Source of the DNA: JAFDWI01 sp964595905
GTDB lineage: Bacteria > Actinomycetota > Acidimicrobiia > Acidimicrobiales > Iamiaceae
Direction: 5' to 3'
NCBI GenBank assembly: GCA_964595905.1
Contig: CAZQSU010000002.1
Location: forward strand, 1-64,000
Length of the DNA stretch: 64,000 nt
Of the stretch, positions 42,840 to 51,143 are shown piece after piece. The position numbers and the translations under genes are program-made. The notes beneath the pieces were generated by a model. That model was not told the origin of the DNA and searched no databases. It saw only the letters and a list, made by a program, of their open reading frames with translations. How positions within the stretch are numbered: the first letter of the stretch is position 1; the number at the start of each line of letters is the position of its first letter.

Positions 42840-44084
42840 ATGACCACCGCATCCGATTACGGCGTCCATTCCGAGGTGGGCAAGTTGCGCAAGGTCCTGG
42901 TGTGCCTGCCGGGTCTGGCCCACGAGCGACTCACCCCGACCAACAGCGACGACTTGTTGTTCGACGACGTGCTCTGGGTGCAACAAGCCCGGCGTGACCA
43001 CTTCGATTTCGCCGACAAGATGCGCGACCGGGGCGTCGAGGTCGTCGAGTTGCACGACGAGCTGGCGGCGACGATGGCCATTCCCGAAGCCCGCTCGTGG
43101 CTGCTCGACCGCAAGATCGTCGCGAACGAGGTCGGGGTCGGACTGGTCGACGACACCCGGTCGTTCCTCGACGGTCTCGGCGACGCCGAGCTCGCCCGAT
43201 TTCTCATCGGTGGCCTGTCGACCCGGGATCTGCCCGACGACTTCCGCTCGGGCTACCTGGCGCTCGCCCGCGAATCCCACGGCATGCACGAATACCTCAT
43301 GCCGCCCCTTCCCAACACGCTCTACACGCGGGACACGACGTGCTGGGTCTACGGCGGGGTGAGCTTCAACCCGCTGTTCTGGCCGGCCCGTCAGGACGAG
43401 ACGTTGCTGATGAAGGCGATCTATCAGTTCCACCCCGACTATGTGGGGTCGAAGGTGTGGTGGGGTGACCCCGAGCGCTCGTGGGCGCAGGCCACCGTCG
43501 AGGGTGGCGACGTGGAAGTGCCCGGCAACGGCGTGGTGCTGATCGGGATGAGCGAGCGCACGTCGCGCCAGGGCATCACCCAGTTGGCCAAGGCACTGTT
43601 CACCGGCGGCGGCGCCGAGAAGGTCATCGTCGCCGGCATGCCCAAGCTGCGCGCCGCGATGCACCTCGACACGGTGTTCACGTTCGCCGACCGCGACGTG
43701 GCGACGGCGTATCCGGAAATCGTGGAGGGGATCCATCCCTTCACGCTCGTTCCCGGTGACGGACCAGGCGGCATCGACGTGATCGAAGAGACCCGTCCCT
43801 TCGTCGAGGTCGTGGCCGATGCGCTCGACATCGACGAACTGCGGATCGTCGAGACCGGCGGGTCGATCTACGACTCGGAGCGCCAGCAGTGGGACTCCGG
43901 CAACAACCTGGTCGCGGTCTCTCCGGGCGTGGTGGTGGCCTACGACCGCAACACCCACACCAACTCGCTACTGCGCAAGGCGGGGGTCGAGGTGATCGAG
44001 ATCGTGGGCGCCGAGCTGGGCCGCGGCCGGGGCGGCGGTCACTGCATGACCTGCCCCCTCATCCGCGACCCCCTCCCCACCTGA
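42840..44084 (+). CDS. arcA: Arginine deiminase
   Basis: This 414-residue enzyme hydrolyses arginine to citrulline and ammonia. The catalytic Cys is C402 in GGGHCMTCP. FTRD/YTRDT-type sequence (TLYTRDTTCWV) and EGGDVEV give the Asp and Glu/Asp residues of the guanidinium site. AGGAG lies 5 bases before the ATG. The following genes of the classical pathway, ornithine carbamoyltransferase and carbamate kinase, are not in the window. Ammonia release would raise pH, matching the two antiporters nearby. Confidence 0.94.
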   Translation: MTTASDYGVHSEVGKLRKVLVCLPGLAHERLTPTNSDDLLFDDVLWVQQARRDHFDFADKMRDRGVEVVELHDELAATMAIPEARSWLLDRKIVANEVGVGLVDDTRSFLDGLGDAELARFLIGGLSTRDLPDDFRSGYLALARESHGMHEYLMPPLPNTLYTRDTTCWVYGGVSFNPLFWPARQDETLLMKAIYQFHPDYVGSKVWWGDPERSWAQATVEGGDVEVPGNGVVLIGMSERTSRQGITQLAKALFTGGGAEKVIVAGMPKLRAAMHLDTVFTFADRDVATAYPEIVEGIHPFTLVPGDGPGGIDVIEETRPFVEVVADALDIDELRIVETGGSIYDSERQQWDSGNNLVAVSPGVVVAYDRNTHTNSLLRKAGVEVIEIVGAELGRGRGGGHCMTCPLIRDPLPT

Positions 44085-44086
44085 AC

Positions 44087-44113
44087 CACACGAACTCCGG
44101 GGGAGTTCGTGTG
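44087..44113. terminator. Strong hairpin between convergent arcA and nhaA
   Basis: CACACGAACTCC (44087-44098) and GGAGTTCGTGTG (44102-44113) form a perfect 12-bp stem with a 3-base loop GGG. It begins 2 bases after the arcA stop and ends 9 bases before the nhaA stop. Its symmetry lets it work in both directions, as a shared terminator. There is no T-run. Confidence 0.75.
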
Positions 44114-44122
44114 ATGGTGGAG

Positions 44123-45406
44123 CTATGCGGGCGAACTCGGATTCGAGGTCGCAGGCGCACCGCCCGCACCGTCGCATCCCCGACCGACGCCGCGGCGACG
44201 TCCCACCACCATGAACGCCACCACACCGAGGATCGCGGCGGTGACCGAACCGGCGAGAATTCCCTGTTTGGCGGCATCGGCCAACGCGAGAGCCTCTGGC
44301 CCGGTGAAGGCCAGGTCGGTGATGAACAGCGACATCGTGAAGCCGATCCCGGCGAGCAGCGCCGCACCCACCACGTGCGGCCACGTCAGTCCGGCCGGAA
44401 GCTGCGCCGCGCGTGACCGAACCGCCAGCCACGCCGCAGCGGTGACGCCCACACCCTTGCCGACGACCAGACCGACCGCGACCCCGAGTACGACCCGCCC
44501 GGCGTCGGGTGCGTCGGACGCGGTCAGCACCACCCCGGCGTTCGCGAGCGCGAACACCGGAATGACCACGAAGCTGCTCCACGGATGCAGTCGATCGAGC
44601 AGCAGCCCGACGGGAGACCACACGTCGGCGGGGCGTCGCACCTGCATCGGCGTGCAGAATGCGATCGCGACCCCGGCGATCGTCGCGTGCACCCCCGACT
44701 GCCAGGTCGCGAACCAGACCGGCACTCCCAGGAGCACATAGCACCAGATCCGCTGGAGCCCGACGATCCGCAGGCCGATCATCGCCACGATGCCCGCGAC
44801 CGCAGCGGCCAACCAGCCCCACTGGATGCCCCCGGCATAGAACACGGCGATGACCACGATCGAACCGAGATCGTCGACGATGGCCAGGGTCAACAGGAAC
44901 ACGCGTATCGGCCGCGGCACGCGAGGGCCGAGGATCGCCATGAGCCCGACGACGAACGCGATGTCGGTCGCCATGGGGATCCCCCATCCGTGCCCGGCGG
45001 CGGTGTCGTGGGTCAGCGCGACATACGACACGGCGGGCACGATCATCCCGCCGAGCGCCGCCACGACCGGCAGTCGGGCGAAGCGTCGATCGGCGAGGCT
45101 CCCCTGGACCCATTCGAGTTTGATCTCGAGACCGACGACGAAGAAGAACACCGCCATCAGCCCGTCGTTCACGAACTCGTGCAGGGTCATGCCGCCGAGC
45201 CGGCCGGCCCAGTCCAGGTTCGGGCTCGCCGACCACACGTCGAGATAGGTCGCTTCGCCACCGATGTTGACCCACCCGAGTGCCGCCACGGTGGCAGCCA
45301 GCAGCAGGATCCCCGACGCGGCCTCGATCGCGAGGAACCGCTGGAGCGGCGCGATCAGATACCGCTGCAGGCGCGGCGGGGCGAGGGGTGCGTCCGGGCC
45401 GGTCAC
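44123..45406 (-). CDS. nhaA: Na+/H+ antiporter NhaA
   Basis: This 427-residue antiporter exchanges Na+ for protons at alkaline pH. It has about 12 hydrophobic helices, FFFVVGLEIKLEW in helix 2-3, MATDIAFVVGLMAIL and the ion-binding double aspartate in LAIVDDLGSIVVIAVFY. The C-terminal 30 residues are a Gly/Arg-rich cytoplasmic tail. The start overlaps the stop of an RsbW-like gene (GTGA), so antiporter synthesis is coupled to a stress-signalling protein. The 3' end converges on arcA. Confidence 0.93.
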   Translation of the reverse strand: MTGPDAPLAPPRLQRYLIAPLQRFLAIEAASGILLLAATVAALGWVNIGGEATYLDVWSASPNLDWAGRLGGMTLHEFVNDGLMAVFFFVVGLEIKLEWVQGSLADRRFARLPVVAALGGMIVPAVSYVALTHDTAAGHGWGIPMATDIAFVVGLMAILGPRVPRPIRVFLLTLAIVDDLGSIVVIAVFYAGGIQWGWLAAAVAGIVAMIGLRIVGLQRIWCYVLLGVPVWFATWQSGVHATIAGVAIAFCTPMQVRRPADVWSPVGLLLDRLHPWSSFVVIPVFALANAGVVLTASDAPDAGRVVLGVAVGLVVGKGVGVTAAAWLAVRSRAAQLPAGLTWPHVVGAALLAGIGFTMSLFITDLAFTGPEALALADAAKQGILAGSVTAAILGVVAFMVVGRRRGVGRGCDGAGGAPATSNPSSPA

Positions 45407-45942
45407 GTGCCGGAGCGACGTTCGCCGCGGTCGGCGACGAACACGGTCGCGCGGGTCCCGCCCGAATCGCTTTCATAGTCGACCTTGTCGGCCAGGTACT
45501 GGATCAGCGGAATGCCGAGGCCGCGTTCGTGGATCAGCCGGTCGGGATCTTCGACCGGCGGGTGCAGCTCGTCGGTGGCGTCGAGTCCGGGACCCGAGTC
45601 GGAGACGACGAGGGTGACGCCCGAGGCATCGGCACGACAGGTCACCTCGACCGGCGCGGAACCCTCCGGTCTGACCGGACCCGAGGCCACCCGGAGGGTG
45701 TCGTGTTCGACGGGTCGGATCCGGGACGGGTCCTCCGCGCGCATCCGGGCGCTGCGCCAGTTCGCCTCCATCGCATTCGCGAACAGCTCGGTCGCCACCA
45801 ACTTGAGGTCGGCCACCCGCGAGTCGGCCAGGCTCGGAACGGCGCCGGCGGTCGCCGCGACCACGACACGAACGAGAGCAAGGTACCGGGGATCCGATGG
45901 CAACGTGAGTTCGACGACCGCAGCGGGAGCGTCAGAAGCCAT
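45403..45942 (-). CDS. RsbW-like anti-sigma factor / ATP-binding kinase
   Basis: This 179-residue protein has the HATPase_c fold of GHKL kinases. The N box is KLVATELFANAMEAN, and the G1 box is VSDSGPGLDAT, with RGLGIPLIQYLADKVDY as the G2 region. Proteins of this type bind a sigma factor and phosphorylate the cognate STAS antagonist. An extra 30-residue insert (about 65-95) separates the N box from the rest. It lies 7 bases after the STAS gene and overlaps nhaA by 4 bases. The target sigma factor is not in the window. Confidence 0.88.
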   Translation of the reverse strand: MASDAPAAVVELTLPSDPRYLALVRVVVAATAGAVPSLADSRVADLKLVATELFANAMEANWRSARMRAEDPSRIRPVEHDTLRVASGPVRPEGSAPVEVTCRADASGVTLVVSDSGPGLDATDELHPPVEDPDRLIHERGLGIPLIQYLADKVDYESDSGGTRATVFVADRGERRSGT

Positions 45943-45949
45943 CGTCCAC

Positions 45950-46336
45950 TCAGCGCTCCGCGGGTGACGGGATGGATTCGTCGATCGTGAAGATCGTGTC
46001 GAGTTCGGTGATGGCGAACAGGTTCCGTACCGGCCCCGGCGGGACGATCAGCGTGAGCTCGCCGTCGACGCTGCTCAGGCGTCGTCGAGCGCCGACGAGA
46101 ACCCCGAGACCGGTGGAGTCGACGAAGTCGACACGGGAGAAATCGACCACGAGGCTCCGGCAGCCTCCGTTGATCACCTCGACGAGACGGGAACGCAGCT
46201 GGGGCGAAGTGGCCATGTCGATCTCACCGTCGACCTCGACGATCGTCGACTCTCCGAACGGGCCGTCGATGCGGCCACCATGTCCGCCGCCGTTTCGGGT
46301 GCCATTTCGGCTGCTGATAATGAGGGAAAGTTCCAT
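45950..46336 (-). CDS. Anti-anti-sigma factor, STAS domain
   Basis: This 128-residue protein has a STAS domain at about 30-120, with the phosphorylatable serine S74 in VDFVDSTGLGVLVGARR. It should compete with the sigma factor for binding to the kinase encoded next. A Gly/Asn-rich stretch (about 10-27) lengthens the N-terminus. GGAG lies 8 bases before the ATG. It begins the unit STAS - kinase - nhaA and faces away from the helicase. Confidence 0.9.
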   Translation of the reverse strand: MELSLIISSRNGTRNGGGHGGRIDGPFGESTIVEVDGEIDMATSPQLRSRLVEVINGGCRSLVVDFSRVDFVDSTGLGVLVGARRRLSSVDGELTLIVPPGPVRNLFAITELDTIFTIDESIPSPAER

Positions 46337-46444
46337 CGAGACTGCTCCGCGGGGCGCCGGTGAACCCGGAGCGGAGCCTACTCTGCGAGGGGTCCACCGC
46401 GATCAGACCCCAGCCGTTTCCCCGTCGACCAGGACCGACCCTCC

Positions 46445-48799
46445 GTGCCTCCACCATCGGCATCCGACCGATTCGCTCCCACCCTGCTGGAACTCGAGAC
46501 CCGGCTCGGGGCGTTCACCGACGCGGGCGACGATCCAGCCGACCCGAAGCGTCAACCGCTGATCCACCGCGCGATCGAACCGGAACGACCCCCGCGCTTT
46601 GCCGACCACGAGCCTGCGATCGACCCGGTGGTCCGTCGTCGACTCGGCGTCGAACGACTCTGGAGCCACCAGGTCGACGCACTCGACGCCGTCCTCGCCG
46701 GGCGCTCCACGATCCTCACGACCGGCACCGCGTCGGGCAAGTCGTTGGTCTCGCAGGCCGCGATCGGCAACGCCTGCGCCGGCACGCGCCCGGCGAGCGC
46801 GCTGTTCCTGCATCCGACCAAGGCGCTCGGCCACGATCAGCTCCGCGCACTCGACGCGCTCGGACTCCCGGGCGTGGTCGCCGCGGCCTACGACGGTGAC
46901 TCGTCCGACACCGAACGCACCTGGGTTCGCCGCCACGCCAACGTCGTGTTCACCAACCCCGACATGCTGCACGTCGGCATCCTCCCCCGCCACGGGCAGT
47001 GGTCGACGTTCCTGCGTCGACTCCGTTACGTCGTGGTCGACGAGGCCCATGCGCTGCGCGGCATCTTCGGCGGCCACGTCGCGCACGTGCTCCGACGGCT
47101 CCGACGCCAGTGTGCCCAGCTCGGTTCCGATCCGGTGTTCGTCCTCGCATCGGCCACCGTCGACGACCCGGTCGGCCTGGCGACGACCCTGACCGGCATC
47201 GACGGGATCGTGCTCGTCGACGCCGACGGATCGCCTCGCGGCGAGCGCCTGATCGCCCAGGTGAACCCCCCGTTGCTCGACGCGGAGACCGGTGCACGGG
47301 TCTCCGCGCATCGGGTCACCGCCACGGTCGCGGCCGGGCTGATCTCCCAGGGCAACCGGACGATCGTGTTCTGCCGTTCCCGACACAGTACCGAGACCAT
47401 CACCGCGGCCGTCCAGCGCATCGTCGGCAGCGACCTCGCCGGCCGCGTGCAGTCGTACCGGGCCGGCTACCTCAGCAGCGAACGGCGTGAGATCGAGGCC
47501 GACCTGGCCGCCGGTCGGCTGCTGGGTGTGGTCGCCACCAACGCCCTGGAGCTCGGCGTCGACATCGGCGGACTCGACGCCTGCGTCGTCCACACCTTTC
47601 CGGGCACGGTGTCGTCGTTCCGACAGCAGATCGGCCGTGCGGGCCGGTCCCGGGAGCCGTCGCTCGCCGTCCTGGTCGCCGGGACCGACCAGCTCGACCA
47701 GTACCTGATGTCCCATCCCGACGAATTGCTCACCCGCGCGCCCGAGCCCGTGGTGGTGAACCCGTCGAACGCGAACGTGCTGGACCCCCAGATCGAGTGT
47801 GCCGCGGCCGAGTCACCGCTCACCGCTGCCGACGGCGACTACTGGGACACCGATCTCGATGATGCTGTCCGTCGCGGCGTGCTCGGCGACCGCCTACGGG
47901 TCCAACTGGTCGCCACCGGCGACGGGACCACCGAACGCCGCGTGGTCTTCGCCGGCCACGGGCACCCGGCGCCGCAGGTCTCGCTGCGGTCCGGGTCGGG
48001 ACGCGAGATCAGGATCGTGGACGCCGCCGGCACCCTGATCGGCACCGTCGACGCCGCCAGGGCGACGAGCTCACTGTATCCGGGTGCGAGCTACCTGCAC
48101 CGCACCGAACCGTACCGGGTGGTCGAACTCGACTTCGACACCGGCGACGCGCTCGTCGAGCCCGACGACGGCACGACCACGACGCGCGCCGATTCGGCGA
48201 CCCATCTCGAGGTGCTCGGGTCCGACGACGAGCGACGCTTCGGCGATGTCGAGGTCACCCTCGGCGCCGTCGCGGTGCGTCGGGAGATCACCGGATACAC
48301 CCGGCTCGACATCGCCACCCAGACCGTGGTCGATCGCGTGAGCTTGACGCTGCCACCCGAATCGCTGGTCACGCGCGCGGTGCGCTACGTCTTCGGTGCC
48401 GACGTGATCGCCGCAACCGAGCTCGGACCCGAGCAGCTCCCCGGGGCCCTGCACGCACTCGAACATGCCATGATCGCGATGCTCCCGTTGTTCGCGATCT
48501 GTGACCGGTGGGACGTCGGTGGCATCTCGACGCCGTGGCATCCCGACACCGGAGCAGCCACGATCGCCGTCTACGACGGCTATGCGGGAGGCGCCGGGAT
48601 CGCCGAGTTGGGCTTCGCCACCGTGAAGCGACATCTGGCGACGACACTCGACATGCTCGAAACGTGCCCGTGCCGACACGGTTGCCCGTCGTGTGTGCAG
48701 TCGCCGAAATGCGGCAACGGCAACGAGCCCCTCGACAAGTCGGGCGCCGTCACCCTGGGCCGGGTCGCCACCGCCGGCATCCGCGGGACGGACGGCTGA
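46445..48799 (+). CDS. DEAD/DEAH-box helicase with C-terminal Cys cluster (DUF1998/MrfA-like)
   Basis: This 784-residue helicase has a Walker A motif in TTGTASGKS, the DEAH box in VVVDEAHALRG, a motif III SAT in ASATVDDP, and motif VI in QQIGRAGRSRE. The C-terminal DUF1998-type region binds metal through four cysteines in CPCRHGCPSC, with another in SPKCGNG. Bacillus MrfA, of this family, repairs mitomycin adducts. The GTG start has weak Shine-Dalgarno support. In Mycobacterium and Streptomyces the same helicase lies next to the Flp-pilus genes, as here. Confidence 0.92.
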   Translation: MPPPSASDRFAPTLLELETRLGAFTDAGDDPADPKRQPLIHRAIEPERPPRFADHEPAIDPVVRRRLGVERLWSHQVDALDAVLAGRSTILTTGTASGKSLVSQAAIGNACAGTRPASALFLHPTKALGHDQLRALDALGLPGVVAAAYDGDSSDTERTWVRRHANVVFTNPDMLHVGILPRHGQWSTFLRRLRYVVVDEAHALRGIFGGHVAHVLRRLRRQCAQLGSDPVFVLASATVDDPVGLATTLTGIDGIVLVDADGSPRGERLIAQVNPPLLDAETGARVSAHRVTATVAAGLISQGNRTIVFCRSRHSTETITAAVQRIVGSDLAGRVQSYRAGYLSSERREIEADLAAGRLLGVVATNALELGVDIGGLDACVVHTFPGTVSSFRQQIGRAGRSREPSLAVLVAGTDQLDQYLMSHPDELLTRAPEPVVVNPSNANVLDPQIECAAAESPLTAADGDYWDTDLDDAVRRGVLGDRLRVQLVATGDGTTERRVVFAGHGHPAPQVSLRSGSGREIRIVDAAGTLIGTVDAARATSSLYPGASYLHRTEPYRVVELDFDTGDALVEPDDGTTTTRADSATHLEVLGSDDERRFGDVEVTLGAVAVRREITGYTRLDIATQTVVDRVSLTLPPESLVTRAVRYVFGADVIAATELGPEQLPGALHALEHAMIAMLPLFAICDRWDVGGISTPWHPDTGAATIAVYDGYAGGAGIAELGFATVKRHLATTLDMLETCPCRHGCPSCVQSPKCGNGNEPLDKSGAVTLGRVATAGIRGTDG

Positions 48800-48810
48800 T
48801 CCCCCGCTCC

Positions 48811-48887
48811 GGTGGTCACCCCACCCGGTCGTCACCTGGCAGGTCGTCACCTGGCCGGTCGTCATCCAGCGTGATCGTCACCCAGCA
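48811..48887. repeat. Five imperfect tandem copies of a 15-base unit
   Basis: Units of about 15 bases start at 48811, 48827, 48842, 48857 and 48872 (for example GGTCGTCACCTGGCA and GGTCGTCACCTGGCC). They fill the gap between the convergent helicase and TadE genes. The TadE stop codon lies inside the last unit. On the minus strand most units carry a TGA next to an ATG or GTG, which resembles repeated translational-coupling sites. Confidence 0.75.
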
Positions 48888-49288
48888 CGATCGGATTCGA
48901 CCGCCATCGTGGACGACGCCTCCAGACGCACTTCGGTCCAGCCGGGACCCGGGAGCAGACGCACCACCCGGGTGACGTGCACGGTCACCAGCCGGGGCGA
49001 CCCGGCGACGACCTCGGTGGCCACCGACCAGGGTGAGCCGTCCGCGGTGGCACCGATCGCCTGCCGGGCGGCGACCGGCCGAGGATCCACCGACGCCGCT
49101 CGGGCGCCGGCCCGCGCCGCGTCGACCGTGGCGACCTGCAGGGAGGCGACCCGGGCCACCTCGACCATGCCGACGAGCAACAGCGCCAGCACCGGCACGA
49201 CGAGCGCGAACTCGATCGTCGCCTGACCCCGCTCCGCGTCGCCGCGCCCGGTCACGGCACCTCGGCGGCGACGCCCGAACGGGCTCAC
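48878..49288 (-). CDS. TadE-family pseudopilin-like protein
   Basis: This 136-residue protein has a basic N-terminus, then GQATIEFALVVPVLALLLVGMVEVARV, of which the GQATIEFAL part is the TadE signature and the rest one membrane helix (about 22-45). The C-terminal part would lie outside the cell. The GTG at 49288 overlaps the pilin gene's stop (GTGA). Actinobacterial loci of this type usually carry a second TadE-like gene downstream; here that place is taken by short repeats. Confidence 0.87.
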   Translation of the reverse strand: MSPFGRRRRGAVTGRGDAERGQATIEFALVVPVLALLLVGMVEVARVASLQVATVDAARAGARAASVDPRPVAARQAIGATADGSPWSVATEVVAGSPRLVTVHVTRVVRLLPGPGWTEVRLEASSTMAVESDRAG

Positions 49289-49503
49289 GTGACCTTGCCG
49301 ATCACCTGATCGAACACCTTGTCGAAGAGTTCGCCGATCTTGCCCGACTGCGCGGCCCACGCCACGAGCAACAGCGCCAGGGTCGCGGCCGCCAGCAGGA
49401 CGAGCGCGTACTCCGCCGTCGTCTGACCGCGGTCGTCGGGAGGGAAACGGAGGTACAGGTACACCCGGAAGGTGACCGTTCGTATGAAGGTGACCGTTCG
49501 CAT
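49285..49503 (-). CDS. Flp-type prepilin, DUF4244 family
   Basis: This 72-residue protein is the probable main subunit of the small pilus. The leader ends in DDRG, and the mature part begins QTTAEYALVLL, with the Glu at position 5 that prepilin processing and assembly need. A single helix (about 30-50) follows and the C-terminus is amphipathic. The first 12 residues, MRTVTFIRTVTF, are a visible duplication caused by an 18-base tandem repeat. The prepilin peptidase is not in the window. Confidence 0.88.
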   Translation of the reverse strand: MRTVTFIRTVTFRVYLYLRFPPDDRGQTTAEYALVLLAAATLALLLVAWAAQSGKIGELFDKVFDQVIGKVT

Positions 49504-49504
49504 G
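49469..49504. repeat. 18-base tandem duplication over the pilin start codon
   Basis: AAGGTGACCGTTCGTATG (49469-49486) and AAGGTGACCGTTCGCATG (49487-49504) differ at one base. On the minus strand the outer copy carries the ATG start and the inner copy has ATA at the matching place. The duplication lengthens the pilin leader by six residues. Confidence 0.9.
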
Positions 49505-49560
49505 AAATGGTCTCGCTTTCGTTCGTCGAGGATCGTTCGAGGGGCACCGGGCCCCGAGCG

Positions 49561-50358
49561 TCATCGGCCGAGGTGGCCGAGCGAGCCGACGACCAGGGGG
49601 ACGACGGCGATGAGCACGAAGCCTGGGAGCGAGCAGCACACCAGTGGAAGGAGGAGCCGGAGCGACAGACGGCGCACATCGGTCTCGACCAGACGGCGCC
49701 GTTCGTCACGGAGACGATCCGACAACCTCGTCAACGCCGGCTCGATCGGGTCGCCGTCGGTGTGCGCCGCACGCAGGATCGTGGTCAATGGCACCACGAC
49801 GGCTCCCAGCTCATCGGCGGTCTCACCGAGGAGGTCGTCGAGCAGGACGCCGGCGCGATGGGCGCGAACGACCCGGTCGAGCGCGTCGCCGAGCCGTCCG
49901 TCGACGAAAGGTCGGATCGCGTCGATGGCCTGTGGCACGGTCCTGCCGCTGTGGACCGCGATGGCGCACAGCTCGGTCGCGAGCATCGTCTCGTCGACGA
50001 GTTCGCGCTCGGCGCGCTGCTGCTGCCGCGCCGTGAGCAGTCGGGGAAGGTGCCAACCAGCCACCGCGACCACGACCGCCATCGGCAGCGGTGCCACCAG
50101 GGCACCAAGCGCAGCGGCCACGACGGCGCCACCCCGGGCGCGCAGCACGGCTCGGTCGGCACCGGCTGACGATTCCCACCCGAGACCGTCCAGCATCCTG
50201 CTCACCGCACGCGCGATGCCGACCATCGGGTCGCCGTGCCGTCTCAGGTGGGGACGCTCCACCGTCGAACCGTGCCGTCGGACGTCGGTGCGCTCCGCCG
50301 TCGCTCGGTGACCGGCGAGCGCGTCGAGACGTCGGCGGGCGCGACGTCGGACGGTCAT
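49561..50358 (-). CDS. TadC-like type II secretion F-domain membrane protein
   Basis: This 265-residue protein has hydrophobic segments at about 75-100 and at the end (LLLPLVCCSLPGFVLIAVVPL). The F domain lies between them (LATELCAIAVHSGRTVPQAID and after). It would be one half of the inner-membrane platform of the Tad pilus. The ATG at 50358 overlaps the TadB stop. The first 50 residues are very Arg-rich and may be cytoplasmic. Confidence 0.85.
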   Translation of the reverse strand: MTVRRRARRRLDALAGHRATAERTDVRRHGSTVERPHLRRHGDPMVGIARAVSRMLDGLGWESSAGADRAVLRARGGAVVAAALGALVAPLPMAVVVAVAGWHLPRLLTARQQQRAERELVDETMLATELCAIAVHSGRTVPQAIDAIRPFVDGRLGDALDRVVRAHRAGVLLDDLLGETADELGAVVVPLTTILRAAHTDGDPIEPALTRLSDRLRDERRRLVETDVRRLSLRLLLPLVCCSLPGFVLIAVVPLVVGSLGHLGR

Positions 50359-51143
50359 CCGGCGACTCCCAGCGCGGCGCGGACCAGTCGGCCGATCCAC
50401 AGGGCACCGAGCGTCTCCATCCCCACGCCCGCCACGACGGGCACGATCACCGAGGGCTCGCCGAGCGCGCCGCCGGCCGTCGACGGCACCAGCACCAGTG
50501 AGACGACGCCGAAGACCACGGGCACCGCGATCAGCAGCGAGGCCGAAGCCCGTGCGTGACCGGCACCGGCGGCGATCTCGCCCCGGGCGCGATCGTGCTC
50601 GCGAAGCAGCGCGGCTCCCGCCTCGAGCCCCCGAGCCCCGCCGCCCGCCGATCCCTGGACCATGCCGATCACGGCTGCGAGCACCTTCGCCGTCGCCTCC
50701 CGCGGCGCGGCACGGCCGGGGCGCGCCGAAGGCGCCACATCGCCGCCGATGAACAGGCGCCCGGCGTGCGTCCCGACGGGCGCCTGCACCATCGCCATCA
50801 CGAGTCGGCCACCCGGCCCGGACGTCGACCTCGCGGCGTACGCCAGCGCGTCGGGCACGGCCGACCCGGCGCGGACCCGACGAGCTGCGAGCTCGAGCAC
50901 GGTCGCGACCTCCGCGTCGATGTGCCGTTGTGCTGCCCGGCTGCGGCGACGGACCAGCAGCTGCGGCACGCCGACCGCGACGGCCACCGCGCCCAGGGCG
51001 CCGACGGGACCAGCGACGACCCACGAGAGCGTCCCGATCACCAGCACGCCGAACGCCCGATGTTCCACGAGACCGCGTCGCGCTCCGACACCGATCCAGC
51101 CGGACGCGGTCGCCTCCGGGGCGACGCCCGTCGTGGCGGTCAT
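50355..51143 (-). CDS. TadB-like type II secretion F-domain membrane protein
   Basis: This 262-residue protein is the second platform component. It has an N-terminal hydrophobic pair (about 30-65), an F domain with VATVLELAARRVRAGSAVPDAL, and two C-terminal helices. The ATG at 51143 overlaps the TadA stop, and its own stop overlaps TadC's ATG, giving a tightly coupled TadA-TadB-TadC set. TadB and TadC of actinobacteria are shorter than those of Gram-negative bacteria, as seen here. Confidence 0.85.
   Translation of the reverse strand: MTATTGVAPEATASGWIGVGARRGLVEHRAFGVLVIGTLSWVVAGPVGALGAVAVAVGVPQLLVRRRSRAAQRHIDAEVATVLELAARRVRAGSAVPDALAYAARSTSGPGGRLVMAMVQAPVGTHAGRLFIGGDVAPSARPGRAAPREATAKVLAAVIGMVQGSAGGGARGLEAGAALLREHDRARGEIAAGAGHARASASLLIAVPVVFGVVSLVLVPSTAGGALGEPSVIVPVVAGVGMETLGALWIGRLVRAALGVAG

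Noticed and set aside
48071..48865. 264-codon minus-strand frame opposite the helicase 3' end, beginning in the 15-base repeats
   Set aside because: It is antisense to conserved helicase sequence, and its start lies in repeats; the helicase frame clearly explains the region.
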